Source: Hygrocybe punicea
Lineage: Eukaryota > Basidiomycota > Agaricomycetes > Agaricales > Hygrophoraceae
Assembly (NCBI GenBank): GCA_963556145.1
Contig: OY744473.1
Span: 496,001-560,000 of the forward strand
DNA length: 64,000 bases
Direction of reading: 5' to 3'
Part shown: piece after piece, positions 11,873 through 23,379 of the stretch
How positions within the stretch are numbered: the stretch's first letter is position 1
Layout of the letters: the number at the start of each line of letters is the position of its first letter
Translations under genes and position numbers: made by a program
Notes under the pieces: generated by a model
The model's database searches: none
What the model saw: only the letters and a program-made list of their open reading frames with translations
What the model was told of the DNA's origin: nothing

Positions 11873-14800
11873 ATGTCGGACACCAGTGAGTGTACTCCAC
11901 CAATCATCAAAGTATATCTTGACCGTCATTTTCACCACAGGATAGTTTGGATCAATTCCAATAGTCACTTGATGGATTGTGGCTCCGCATTCAACCAGAC
12001 TTGCTCTTGTGGGAAATTATTTCCAGATCTCCGGGCCTTTAAGAATCACCAGAACAGATGCAAGAAAAGCAAGGATCGTTTGTCCTATGCTTTAGTAAAG
12101 GCCAAAGCACATCTAGCTGCTAAAAAGCAGAAAATTACTGCTCTGGAGCATCCCCCAGATATCATGGATGGCGATGGTCAGGTTGAATCTTTGGAGGACG
12201 AGCTTGCCCAGGTATTGAGCAGTTCCTTCCCCCCAAAAAGGTCTGATGATCATTTATTTCTTCAGGCTACAGCAGTTCCAATTGTCCAGTTGGATGATGT
12301 GAGGCCAACAAAACGGCGCAGACGGCTTCCATCCTGCCTTCTAAACACTGGTTTGGAGCTCAACGATAAGAGACTGAGAGACTTTCTTCCCCAGCCACCT
12401 CCCGCCCTGCCACCACTTGGTGCTGATATCCTAGACCCCCTTTCACCACCATCCAATGAGAACTGCAACGATAGTTCTGAGGAAACATCTGAGGAAACAT
12501 CTGCTGGAGTTGGCACACATGTTTGTCAAATTCTCGACACTGCTCACAATTCTTTCGGCATATTTTGACGATATTTGGCCAAGAAGTTTCCTTCGCATGA
12601 CCCCGAAGGCGAGATGGCAGCCTCATCATTGTCAAATATTATCAATTCTGACCCAGAACAACAATCGCCACCTTCGTCATTTGGGCCCTTTCAAAACAAG
12701 AGCTCTTGTCAACTGGGTGATTGGTACTGGAACCGCAGAACTCAGAAGTCCCAGCAGGACTTTAAGGATTTACTTGGCATCGTCGGCGCTGATAGTTTTC
12801 AAGCTGCAGATGTTTGAACAACCAATTGGGATAAGGTCAACGCCCAGTTAGCACTCAATGAATGGGATCAGGAAGATTGGATCGACGAGGATGCGGGATG
12901 GACGACGTCACCTGTAATAATTTCAGCACCATTTCACCGCCTCACTGCCAACCCCAGCGCTCGCGATTATGAAGTCACGAAACTCCATCACCATCCCTTG
13001 GTATCTGTCATCCGGGAGAAAATCATGAATGCTCATGATAATCCTCATTTCCATTATGAACCGTATGAGCTTCTCTGGCAGCCCACTGATGAGGAGGCTG
13101 AAGTTCACATCCAAGGCAAACTCTACAGTTCTCCGGCCTTCATCAAAGCTCACAATTTGCTACAAGATATGTCTCGTGAACCTGGTTGTGATCTTCCACG
13201 CGTTGTTGTTGCATTGATGTTTTGGCCTGATACAACTCATTTGACGAATTTTGGGTGTGCGAAACTGTGGCCCTTATATATGTTCTTTGGTAATGAGTCG
13301 AAGTATCGGCGATGTAAACCTTCTTGCAATTCATGTGAACACGTGGCCTATTTTGAAAGTGTAGGTCCTTCCCTTTCTTTTCCTCATCCTGGCTGATGAA
13401 TCACATTTAGCTCCTGGACTCCTTCAAGGATTTTGCCAAAAAGTATACCGGTCCGAAGAAGCTGAAACAGTCATTCATGACACATTGTCACCACGAATGT
13501 ATCCATGCTCAGTGGAGAATCATCCTGGATGAAGAATTTCTAGAAGCATATGAACATGGCATTGTGATTGAGTGCTGTGACGGGGTGTTGCGAAGGTTTT
13601 ATCCTCGTATATTCACTTATTCAGCAGATTACCCCGAGAAGTGAACCTCACCCCATTTCATGCTGTTACATTCTTACATGATATAAATAAGATCCTTATG
13701 ACCAATATCTGAAATAGAGGCGGGTGTCCATGTCCACGTTGCACTACCCCGTTAACCAAATTGCATCTGGTGGGTACAAAACGAGACAGAAACACTAGGA
13801 TCTGACTTGCCCGTGTCGATGATGAACGACGTAGATTCATAGTCTCCCGGGCTCGGCATGCCATCTATCAGCAGAATCATGCAGTGGACAGTGCAGGTGT
13901 TGAACACCTCCTTAAGCCTCAGTCTCTTGTTCCTACCTCGGTGAGGCAATTCATTTGTTAATTTGGGTAGTTTGTGCTCAGGGCTTTCTCAGAATGCATT
14001 TTCGGAACGATTGCTTAAATTCGGATTTAATTTCTTCCTGTTGTTCCTAATTGATCTGATGCACGAGATCGAACTTGGTGTGTGGAAAGCCTTATTCATC
14101 CAACTTCTTCGCATCCTGCAATCGGCCAATCAAAATAGTCTGCATGAACTTGATCACCGGTAACCTCATCTTGTGTCTAGCTTTGCATGTGTCCTAATGC
14201 ACGCACAGTTTTTGATTGGTTCCAACCTTTTGGAGGGACACGATCAGATGTTTCACTTCAAATACCTCAGAATTGAAGAAAATGACTGCAAGAAATTATG
14301 AGGATTTTTTTGCAAGTGAGTTAGTCATTGCATTATTAACCATACGTCCATGATGACCTAATCTATTTGCAGTGTATCATACCCGTTTTTGAAGGTCTAC
14401 TCCCCGAACCACATAATGGACGGATTCTCTGACTTCTTTTCACCTTTGCTCACTGGCATGGACTAGCCAAGATGAGAATGCACAGCGATACTACCCTTGC
14501 TATCCTTGACAATGAAACGACAGCTCTTGGGGAAAGACTCTGCGAATTCCAGTCTAAAACCTGCTCAGTTTATCAAACATATGAATTGAAATGCGAAAGC
14601 GAAGCCAGAAGACGCCGCCGCAGTGGGAACACGTCTAAAGCCAGACCATTGGCACCGAAAAGTAGTACCGAAGAGAATAGTGCCTGACGCCAACCAAAGA
14701 CTCTAAACTTACAGACTTACAAGGCGTATTCAATTGGGGATTATGTTGATATAATAAAAAGATATGGTACTACGGATTCCTACACAACAGAAATAGTAAG

Positions 14801-16203
14801 TCTTCGTTATTAAGTGCCTAAATATGATAATGATGATACATTGTGGTAGGGTGAACTGGAACACCGGAATCCTAAGGCTCGGTTCAAACGGACCAGCAAA
14901 AAGAAGTTCATACGACAACTAGCACAAATCGAGCGGCGACAAGCTCATATTAGACGGATTCGTCAAAAGGTGGCTGGAGAAACTTGTACTTCCACGAAGG
15001 AGCACCTATCACAAAATCCTGACACACACCACCAGATTGGACTTGCCCAGAACCATCCACACCACATCGGGACCTTTCTGTGGTTGAATGTTGAAGACCC
15101 TGCTACCAAGGTAAATGAAAATGTGTCGATTGGAATCAACTGATGACGCAATTTTTCTCAGGATTTCTGGGTAAAGCTGAGGTTACATCTTTTGCCTCAC
15201 ATCAAATTATTATTGAAAGCTGAATCTGGCGATGAACCACCCACTGGCATGCAAGACTTGGAACTGGATGGTATCCATTTCAAATCCGACCGCCTGTACC
15301 AACATAACATCATGAGAATTAATTACACCTCATATGACGTTCGAAGGGCCCAGGATACCATAAACCTGAACATGGATCACCGTGATATAATGCTCCTGAC
15401 GGCTCAAAATGCCAGCTCACTGGGTCATCAATATATGTATGCCTGTGTTCTTGGCATCTACCACATCAATGTTATATATACCGGACCCGGCATGTTGGAT
15501 TATCGGGCTTGGCGGATGGAGTTCCTGTGGGTAAGGTGGTTAGAGAACTTGGACGACATACCAGTGCAGACCAGCTGGAAAAGAGCGCAGCTGGATCGCC
15601 TGCAGTTTCCACCCATGTGTGAGGATGATGCATTCAGTTTTGTGGACCCCGCAAACGTGTTACAAGGCTGCCATTTGATCCAGTCATTTGCAGTAGGAAA
15701 GCGGCATGCGGATGATGAAATGGGTATCTCAGCATGTGCTCAGAATTCAAAGGATTGGCATCAATATTATGTTAATAGGTACGTTGTCTACAATCTGCCT
15801 TTCCCATCCTAATTTTATTTCCAGATTTGTTGACCAAGATATGCTTATGCGATACCATTGGGGTCTCGCAGTTGGACATGTATATGGTCACAACTCTTCC
15901 CAACAACACAACGGAAATGATGCACCGGCATTACATTCCAGCAACACTGACCCAGAATCCGAGGGTGTAAGGACGTAGGACTTGAAGATGACAGTGCAGA
16001 AACTGCCCAAATTGGAGATGCTGGGCTTGAAGATGGCGACTCCGATGGCGACTCTGACTATAATGATGACACAGAACGTGACAGTGAGAATAATTCCACT
16101 TCTGAGGGTAGTGATTTTGAGGAAGGCTGGGAGGATGAGGTGGAGTTCTTAGCAATGGATGAAATGTACAGTGATAGTCGAGATGTTGAAATGTATGAGT
16201 AAT
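11873..16203 (+). pseudogene. Plavaka-type transposase, decayed
   Basis: The protein begins with a zinc-finger-like region (CSCGKLFPDLRAFKNHQNRC). It then has segments typical of Plavaka transposases of Agaricomycetes: RRRRLPSCLL, QLGDWYWN, LPRVVVALMFWPDTTHLTNF, AKLWPLYMFFGNESKYRRCK, EAYEHGIVIECCDG, GGCPCPRC, LIDLMHEIELGVWKALFI and a long C-terminal domain (15192-15780) with an acidic tail ending EFLAMDEMYSD, stop TAA 16201-16203. Introns are many. In-frame TGA codons lie at 12566, 12815, 13710, 13803 and 14430, several at places where the family has arginine. It cannot be active. Confidence 0.85.
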
Positions 16204-17120
16204 GCAAGCACTTTTCTGTATTACTTTGGGGGGAATAACCTAAGGATCACATGATGGAGGTTAAAGATATTGATGTTATCGGTGATGACCATTTCCACAA
16301 GTGGGCAGAAGTGGTAGCATAATGTCATGGATCTGACAGGTAATACCTGGTGAGGATGGGTGTAGCTAACCAATGCACTGATACTCATCATTATGTGTTA
16401 CATTGCTACAAATTCATCACTATGATAATTCTAGGCATAACATGAGCATCAAACCCCCTTCTGACACTGTACGATAATGGTAGGTCCTGAGTAGCAGCGG
16501 AGTCTATCCGCTGATGAACTCCGCCAATGCCTATCAGCCACCAAACAATTTCCTGATGATAAATCCATGGGATGATGCGGTTGATGCAAACTGGCTTCGA
16601 CATCATGTCACTAGACTGAGTGGATTCGCAGAGCAGCCCACATGGCCCCTCAAGTGCTAGTGGCTCAAGCTGAGAGCAACAATGCTGAATTCGTGCATAT
16701 AAGGTATACCAGGACCAAAGTTTTCGAGAAGCTTCCAACCTTGGAAGGTTCTTACCTCCCCATGATTTTCCCATTTTATTGGACTGGGTTGGTGCTGCTT
16801 ATGTCGACAAATACAGGAACACCATTACTCTCAACAACGAGGGAGACCTTCAAGTTTTCTATTGGGACCTAGAGCAGTCTTCTGACTCCCTGCTGTGTCA
16901 TTTGCTTCACTCTCCTATCTACCACTTAAAAAACCACTTTTCAAGAAATGGGCCTCCCTTTTTTTACAGCCGTTTTTGAAATTCTTGTTTTCTTGGCTAG
17001 ACTAGAGGACGGAGCGTGATGTATATAGTGATGTGATCTAGACTCTTGTCATAGGTTTTTTGGGGGAAATTGGGAGTCGTGTCTAGTGTGAGATAAGAAA
17101 AGGAGAGATCTATGTAAACA
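16204..17120 (+). other. Unrecognised ORF remnants downstream of Plavaka
   Basis: About 16500-16670 reads PPNNFLMINPWDDAVDANWL, then in other frames RYTRTKVFEKLPTLEGSYL and DWVGAAYVDKYRNTITLNNE. They look like shifted pieces of one protein. No family is recognised. The rest of the stretch is non-coding. Confidence 0.3.
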
Positions 17121-17241
17121 CAACTAGCGATCTGGGTGTACTGTACAGGCAGAGATGGTCTGCCCAAAAGAGGCAATGAAGGAGAACTGACAACAGGGAA
17201 GCCTGGACAGAAAGCCCATCACCAAAGAACCTAAAACAAAA

Positions 17242-18324
17242 CTAAGGGAGAGGCCAAACACGGATGCCCCTTCGACTGCGTGCAAATGAAGATGCAGGAG
17301 CAAGGAGTTCGGAGTAGAGCGGTGCAATAAGTTCCAAATCCCTCCAGTAACGAAGGAATGCGTCTGAGGACCAGTGTCCGAGCATCTTGATGATGTCAGA
17401 TGGAACACCACGCAGTAATAATTCAGTTGTGCCGCCAATGCGGAAGCTGTGACCTGTAAAACTGGGGTAACCCAAGCGGGACCAGATGCTATTGCAGCGA
17501 GCGAGAAATTTGTGGGTGCAGAGTGCGAGGTGACCGGAAGGAGTGTTGTATGCGAAAAGGGGGAAATGGGAGGGGATATTGTTTGTGCAAAGGTGGGACT
17601 CCAAAGCTGCGATGTGGTCTGCAGGACCTGTTTGGCAGCAGATAATGATGTCGGAACCCCTTGCACATTTCACCTTGTCCCATGGGAGGTGGAGTTTCCA
17701 AGAGCCGCACACAGATGAAGGCAGATGGAGGTCGGAGATGGATGGGAACAGGAGCGGATTGTGGGAGTGGTTCTTATCAGGGAGAATATCCCCTAGGTGA
17801 CATTGGCCCCAGAAGGCTGTAGAAGCAACAGCAAAAATGCAGGAATTGAAGGGATTTGAGGGAGAAAGATTAGAATGTAGAGTGACGAGCATTTTATGGG
17901 TCACCAGGGGGTGAGGCAAGCATTTTGAGGAGAGCGGTGTGAGATTCTCGATGCCACAGAGAACGTAAGCAAGACATGTGTTGCCGTGGTAAGGGATGTT
18001 GTTGATGATGTGCCACACACGAACGCCAGATAAATTGTTGCGCACTGCGGAACTGCCACGGATGCCGACCGACAATGCTGTGAAAGAGCAAAGAAGGGCT
18101 TCAGAAGCTGGGAGGCATTTTGAAGGGGGGATAGAGTTCGCAGAACAGAAATCTGTGAACCTAGAGACACCCCTGCTGTAGTTCTTGCGGGTTGTGGGGG
18201 CCCAAGCATGTGCAATCGTGAAGTCCACTGAATCCGAAGAGGGGATAGGACTGGGAACAACTCTGGAAGCGAGAAAAGACTGGACCAAAGAAGAGATGAG
18301 TGTCGCCATGAAAACAAGGGCTGG
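17242..18324 (-). pseudogene. Tyrosine recombinase of the DIRS-like element
   Basis: The conserved C-terminal block is GYPSFTGHSFRIGGTTELLL followed by SDIIKMLGHWSSDAFLRYWR, supplying the H-x-x-R, second His and Tyr of tyrosine recombinases. The N-terminal core-binding part is HAWAPTTRKNYSRGVSRF. The first catalytic Arg, expected in AFWGQxRLG, is replaced by His (AFWGQCHLGDILP). The frame continues upstream into the end of a hAT element at 18333, so the annotated start is arbitrary. Loss of an active-site Arg suggests the enzyme is dead although the frame is open. Confidence 0.75.
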
Positions 18325-18635
18325 ATGTGTAATAGTGATGGATAGGTTTGGTTCTGAACCAAGGTTTGGACCTGAACCGAACTGAACTGAACCTGAATTA
18401 GGGTTCAGGTTCAAGCTTCAGCCTGAACCGAACCTGAGGTTCAGTTCAAGGTTCATGTTACATTTTTCAACTCCGCAACTCCGATTCCGACTCCACTACC
18501 CACGATGACGATTCCACTTTACCATACCTTCCTTTTTCGTTCCCCTTTACCTTTTGTCTTCTTTTGGACATTGTTGTTTATTCTTGTCCTTATTCTCTTT
18601 TCTTCCTTTCTTCTTCTAGAACAATCCAGACCGAC

Positions 18636-19910
18636 CATGGACACATCCCCACGTTACCTTGCTGTACCCGAATAGTCTCCTTGCCGACGGACATCATCGC
18701 TATTGTCTTTTCCCTCGCCCTGACATATTGTTGACTTCATCCCACGACAAACCGATTCACAATGGCTGTACTCCCGACACAGCTCATTACCGTAATTGTT
18801 ATTGGCAGCATTGCCATCATCTTCCTGATCGGTTTCTACCTTGTTATGATCTATCTTTGGCATCGGCACCGAAACCCTTCCGCCATTGATACTTCTGACT
18901 TCCACCTCAACAATATATCGACATGTAATTGACAATTGCCATTCCCGGATATTTGGTTTCCATATTCGTACCCTGTGCCCACCATTATCCTCCCTGACGA
19001 TCCGACGACATTCCTCACCTGCATGCGAACTCTGAACAATCCCCAATCACGAGACATTTCACTGTTCTCTCTAATCCGACCATCGCCGGAGCATACTCTT
19101 TTGGACTTCGACCACAGACCATACGACTTCCCAAACAGTGAACCAACCCCTATCGTATATTGTTCGCACGACACCGCTTCAATGCAGTACCCGACGACTT
19201 GTTCCCACAGCTTGTCACTCATGCCATGACTCGAAACCTGGACCCACGTTCATTTATCCTTTTCCATCCATAATCTTGATACCTCCCACACTCGTTTACA
19301 ATGATACCCTTTCTTGGACAAATACCGACATCAGGTGGACCACATTGTTCCACACACAGGACAAGACACCGCCCCTCGATACGTCATTGACACAGACATC
19401 GTCATCCGGTACAGCTTATGCTGTTCACATGTCTGACCTCGACTGGCCCACTGTCCTAGTTGGTTTTTTCCTCCATACATTCCTTCATTTTCTTTCATAC
19501 CAACCTTGCCACTATATCCACACTACCTCAAGACACTCTCATCACCAACCCCACACTGGACGATACCCATCTTCGACCCGACCGTGCAATGCACTTGCCA
19601 AACTGCACACTTGCCCGTTACAGCAAGTGTAGACCCCGAATTGGCAATTCTGCATGTCACATGATCCGATGACAAATCATCCGAGTCATCCGGACCCCCT
19701 CTATTCCTCAACGACACCCGGGCCTCCAGTTGGATCACGAGAACATCGACATGAGGACGCCTCATGTACGCCTCATGGTGAACACATGGTAGAGTTGGAC
19801 ATGTTGTGGCTTCATGGTTGTATTTCTATTTACCTCCCCTCAAGACCAGTCACTATATATACTGTTCTTGTTGTTGGTTCGGACTTTTTCTTCTTTTCCT
19901 TTCTTTACGT
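18636..19910 (+). pseudogene. Possible captured gene fragment: small membrane protein
   Basis: The plus strand reads MAVLPTQLITVIVIGSIAII and a further hydrophobic run ending MIYLWHRHRNPS (18762 onward): one clear transmembrane helix followed by basic residues. Downstream is a Pro/Thr/Ser/Asp-rich sequence (FPDIWFPYSYPVPTIILPDD, then RDISLFSLIRPSPEHTLLDF). The frame closes and reopens several times, so it is probably broken or intron-containing. The 3' part is T-rich like a 3' UTR. No family was recognised. Its place inside a hAT without transposase suggests gene capture. Confidence 0.35.
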
Positions 19911-20580
19911 TTAGTCTGGTTCTTGGGGCAGACTCATCTTGTTTTGGGTAACCCCCACGGCTCGCAATGACACTAGACCTTGACCCCCCCTGTTAGCAGT
20001 GTTGTCTTAGCTGTAAGCAACAATGAAAGCTGCTGTTCTCCCCTCTGGAAGCCGATCCCCTGTTAAGTTGATTGTTGCCGGAGCCCGCTGCAGAAGCGAT
20101 CCGTAACAGTTCAGGCAGGGAGGAAATTCTGTGAATCTGGTTCGAACTGGTTTGAACCAGAACCTAAACTTTAACAAATGTGATATAATTTTGCATAATT
20201 TTCAGAAGACACATGATCACTTTTCTCTTGTTGTAGCCAACAACTTCCTGTTAAATCCTGCCACTCTCCCTCAGGGGGTTTGAGCCCTGGATTTGTCAGG
20301 GATAAGTTGGTATAAGTTGTATAATATCTGAGGATTGTGCCAAGGTAAGCCTCAAGTATGTGTGATGTATTACATTATCATTATTCTTAAGTACTACAGC
20401 TGCAATATTGAAGCTGATAAGGTTAATTTCTTGATCATTTTAGCTTTAAGTGATACAAATGTACAGTAATACAGACAATTTGCTGCTAAAGGAACCTTTT
20501 TTCATGCTATATAACTACAAGGCATAAAATGAAAGCCTTTATACTGAATAAAAATGTAATCTAGCCCTATGATACACTTA
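19911..20580. other. Interior of hAT2, non-coding
   Basis: No coding signal was seen. AT-rich DNA lies between the captured fragment and the right subterminal repeats. Confidence 0.4.
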
Positions 20581-21799
20581 CAGGTTTGGTTCAGGGTTCA
20601 GATCAGGGTGAACCTGAACTGAACCTGTTTGAACCTGAACCTAAGGTTCAGTTCAAGGTTCAGCATATTGACTGAACTGAACCTTAGGTTTGGTTCAAGG
20701 TTCAGATTTTTTTGGCCTGAACCGGACTGAACCGAACCTATCCATCACTAATGTGTATGCATTGATGTAGAAAGGCACGAAGAGGGATGCGCGAGGCAAA
20801 ATAATAGGATTAAGTGTAATTGTCATAAGGGACATACAAGGGGAATAATTAAGTACGACACGACTGAGGCAAATGGAGGAGGAACCGTGGCCCTTTCAAG
20901 AATAGGTGATCAATGAGCAGGTACAGGAGGTAATACTGTGGGGGAGACAAAGGGTTGCAAGAAAAAGGGAATATGCAGGGAAGGTACAATAAGTTTGTCC
21001 CATGAGAGAAATTTCCCTCTGGAGGGGCTGTCTGCCAGGTTGTCTGCAGAGCTGACCCATGAAATTGAAAACCAAATATTGAATTCATGGAAGAGAAGGA
21101 GAACATGACGAAGGATTGAGTTTTGGTGTGAGTTGTGAGAGAAGCTGGAGTCGAAGGCGCCGACTACACCAGAATTATCAGAGCGCAGGGAGAAGGTGAT
21201 TGAATGGGCACCAGATTTTATTACCATGAGAAGCCTGAGTAGAACGGCTACGATTTCTGCCCAGCCAATGTCTCTACCATCATTAAGGTTGACCACGGGT
21301 ACGGGTTTACCCACGGGTTTTAGGTCACGGGTGGCGCAGGTACGGGTACGGTTGCCAAATTTGGCACCCGCAAACAAACCGCAACCCGCATCCCCAACAC
21401 CGCGGTTGTCAACAGGTTGGTGACACCAACAGGGCTACATGCCCTCAGGTATGTTTCATTGGTATTTAACATTAAACTGACTATATTTTCTTAGATAATA
21501 TTGAATAACAATACTATGCTAATCTAAAACCCCACGCCTGTGCAAGAGAACGCGTCTAAACATGTCCCAGACTGCGATCCCACAACGCCGGCACCAACGC
21601 CCAGCCAATTGGCACCAACACCAACTCAAAGAAGTGCAAGCCATGGCCTAATGGCGTCAAAATGCGAGCCGATGTGTATGTGAAGAATGGGGAGGATGGC
21701 TACGCAGACAATGTGGAAACCCATAGCGAGGACGACAATGGTGATGAGGCCGACACAGACAGTGACGAAGCTGGGATGCAACGTGGACGACAGCGATGT

Positions 21800-21925
21800 G
21801 GACGACCAGGACTAAGATACACGGCCACGACGATGATGGCCACGACAACGATGGCCATGACAACAATAGCCACGATGACAATGGACACAACGATGATGGC
21901 CATGACGACACCAGCCGATTGGCCA
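21800..21925 (+). repeat. Degenerate minisatellite GATGGCCACGAC-like
   Basis: Imperfect units of about 12-18 bp built on GATGGCCAYGACAAC follow one another. They would encode a His/Asp/Gly-rich repeat, but no gene context is visible. Confidence 0.6.
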
Positions 21926-22118
21926 ACGGTGACAAGGTCAGCAATGACGAGGATGGAGGGGTAGATTTGGCCAAGGTGAGTCCCCTCCTTAATCATTCGC
22001 TCGCCCTCACTGAACAATCAAGTACCGCACAACCTGAAAGGCGAGGATGAGGATGAGGTGGGAGAAGAATAGGCTGGGAGATAAAGAAGGCCCCCCTTAA
22101 ATGACCTCGCGAACCACG

Positions 22119-22260
22119 TCAGCCATGTCAATTGACATGGCGATGCATTCGCAAAGTCGACAATGACTAGTACAGAGGGGCGACGAGCCCCTACCACCGT
22201 GATACCACCTCACGAACCGTGTTTGCCATGTCAATTGACATGGCGCTGCATTCGCGAGGT
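22119..22260. repeat. Duplicated 18-bp palindrome
   Basis: CCATGTCAATTGACATGG is a perfect palindrome present twice about 105 bp apart, each time followed by CG-TGCATTCGC. Each copy sits in a longer near-repeat of about 45 bp (ACCTCGCGAAC / ACCTCACGAAC upstream). Confidence 0.75.
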
Positions 22261-22789
22261 TGCAAGTGGGTGGCAAGGATACCCACGTAGCACCTGCAGG
22301 TCGTATGGGTGCTACCCATCACGGGTACGGTATTCACGGGTGCAGGTGCGGTATTGACAAACCCAACCCATCCCACACCCATGGTCAACCTTAACCATCA
22401 TGGTCCCACCCTGGAATGAGGGGCCATGCCAGCCAGCGATCATCCCAGATGAGGCCAATGCCCCACGAACAGGAAGCATCGACAAAAATAGAAGAAGGGG
22501 AAGAGGGAGGGCGAGCAGAAATATTCATGCTGCACCAGGGCCGCGACAGCTGATCACACCACCAAGAGATGTCGGAAAGGGTAGGGTGAGGAATATGAAG
22601 CTTGATGAACGGAGATGGACGAGACGCAAATGCTGCCAAAAAGTGGTATAAGGAAGGGAGATGGGACCGGCTTGCTAAGATGACCACGGAGCAGTGGTTG
22701 AGGGACCCTACGACGGATTCGCACTCCTTACAAGTGACAGAGGCGCCAGGGGACCACACAAATTCCTGATGACAGCATGGGCTCAGAGG

Positions 22790-23360
22790 GTGGGACCATA
22801 TCACGGGTTGCATCTGGGAATGACAGCATGTGCATAGGCACAACTGGGGGCCAATTGGAGCCTGAAACGAGGGGGGATGTGACGATACGCACATTATGGT
22901 GGTGTTGGTGTGCGTGGGTGCATTCTCCTGTGAGTGGCGTGGGCAGAAATGGTGGGGGCGCATCACAGTTCACCTCTGGTGATGATGGCATGCCTGTAGG
23001 TGCAAACGGTGGGCAAATTGAGATGAAAATGGGGGTGGATGCAGCTGGCAAAGGCTTGGGTGATGAAGGGGGCAATGGCGACGGCATTTTTGGGCTTGGC
23101 TCTGGCCCAAATAATGGCAGCATGGCATGGCGTGTTGCTGGGGACAATGACATGTCCATCGATGCGAACGGGGGGCAATTTGGACACAAAACAAGGGGGA
23201 ATGCATTAGGATGCATTGAAGATGGCGTTTTGGGGAACTGCGTGGGCTCAAATGGTGGGGACATGCGACGGTTCACATCTGGGGATGACAGTGAGTGCAT
23301 AGGCAAAGATGGGAGTTGAAACGGGCACAAAATGAGGGGGGACACGTCAGAACACGTTGA
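22790..23360. repeat. Tandem repeat of about 160 bp, four copies
   Basis: Units start near 22800, 22965, 23128 and 23269, each with a TCTGGGGATGACA-like and a TGGGGGNCAATTNG-like core. On the minus strand they form one open frame of Pro-rich repeats (FPLVLCPNCPPFASMDMSLS, SPLVSGSNWPPVVPMHMLSF). They sit where the reverse transcriptase palm of the DIRS-like element should be. Confidence 0.65.
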
Positions 23361-23379
23361 AGATGGCATCTGGCGGTCG

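Larger units (their letters stand above)
18333..20750. mobile_element. Non-autonomous hAT element (hAT2), 2.4 kb
   Basis: The ends are TAGTGATGGATAGGTTTGGT and the inverse of ACCGAACCTATCCATCACTA, a near-perfect 20-bp terminal inverted repeat. The flanks ATGTGTAA (18325-18332) and ATGTGTAT (20751-20758) are an 8-bp duplication with one mismatch. Both ends have dense subterminal GGTTCAG/CTGAACC arrays (18340-18470, 20580-20745). No transposase is visible; the interior holds what looks like a foreign gene fragment. It lies between the RNase H and recombinase ORFs of the DIRS-like element. Confidence 0.85.
21284..22393. mobile_element. Non-autonomous hAT element (hAT3), 1.1 kb
   Basis: The ends are TAAGGTTGACCACGGGT and the inverse of ACCCATGGTCAACCTTA, a 17-bp terminal inverted repeat with one mismatch. 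A perfect 8-bp duplication ACCATCAT flanks it (21276-21283, 22394-22401). Both ends are rich in ACGGGT-type motifs, as in hAT1 of this window. No transposase. It contains a degenerate minisatellite (about 21800-21920) and two copies of an 18-bp palindrome. Confidence 0.9.
20910..22750 (-). pseudogene. DIRS-like RT/RNase H ORF, split by hAT3
   Basis: The piece at 22750-22394 carries the end of the reverse transcriptase thumb region (VTCKECESVVGSLNHCSVVI, LHIPHPTLSDISWWCDQLS) and the start of RNase H (IFVDASCSWGIGLIWDDRWL). The piece at 21283-20910 continues it (DIGWAEIVAVLLRL, TFSLRSDNSGVVGAF, ISWVSSADNLADSPSRG). Removing hAT3 and one copy of its duplication restores the frame exactly across GWDHDGRDIGWAE. 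The ORF ends near 20910. The reverse transcriptase active site (YxDD) that should lie upstream is not found, so the gene was already incomplete. Confidence 0.75.

Noticed and set aside
11849..17100. CACTAG sequences at both sides as Plavaka termini
   Set aside because: Only six bases agree and no target duplication was found, so no border is claimed.
21300..23360. CRISPR-like array from the tandem repeats
   Set aside because: The repeats are contiguous and degenerate, without unique spacers, in a eukaryotic retroelement.
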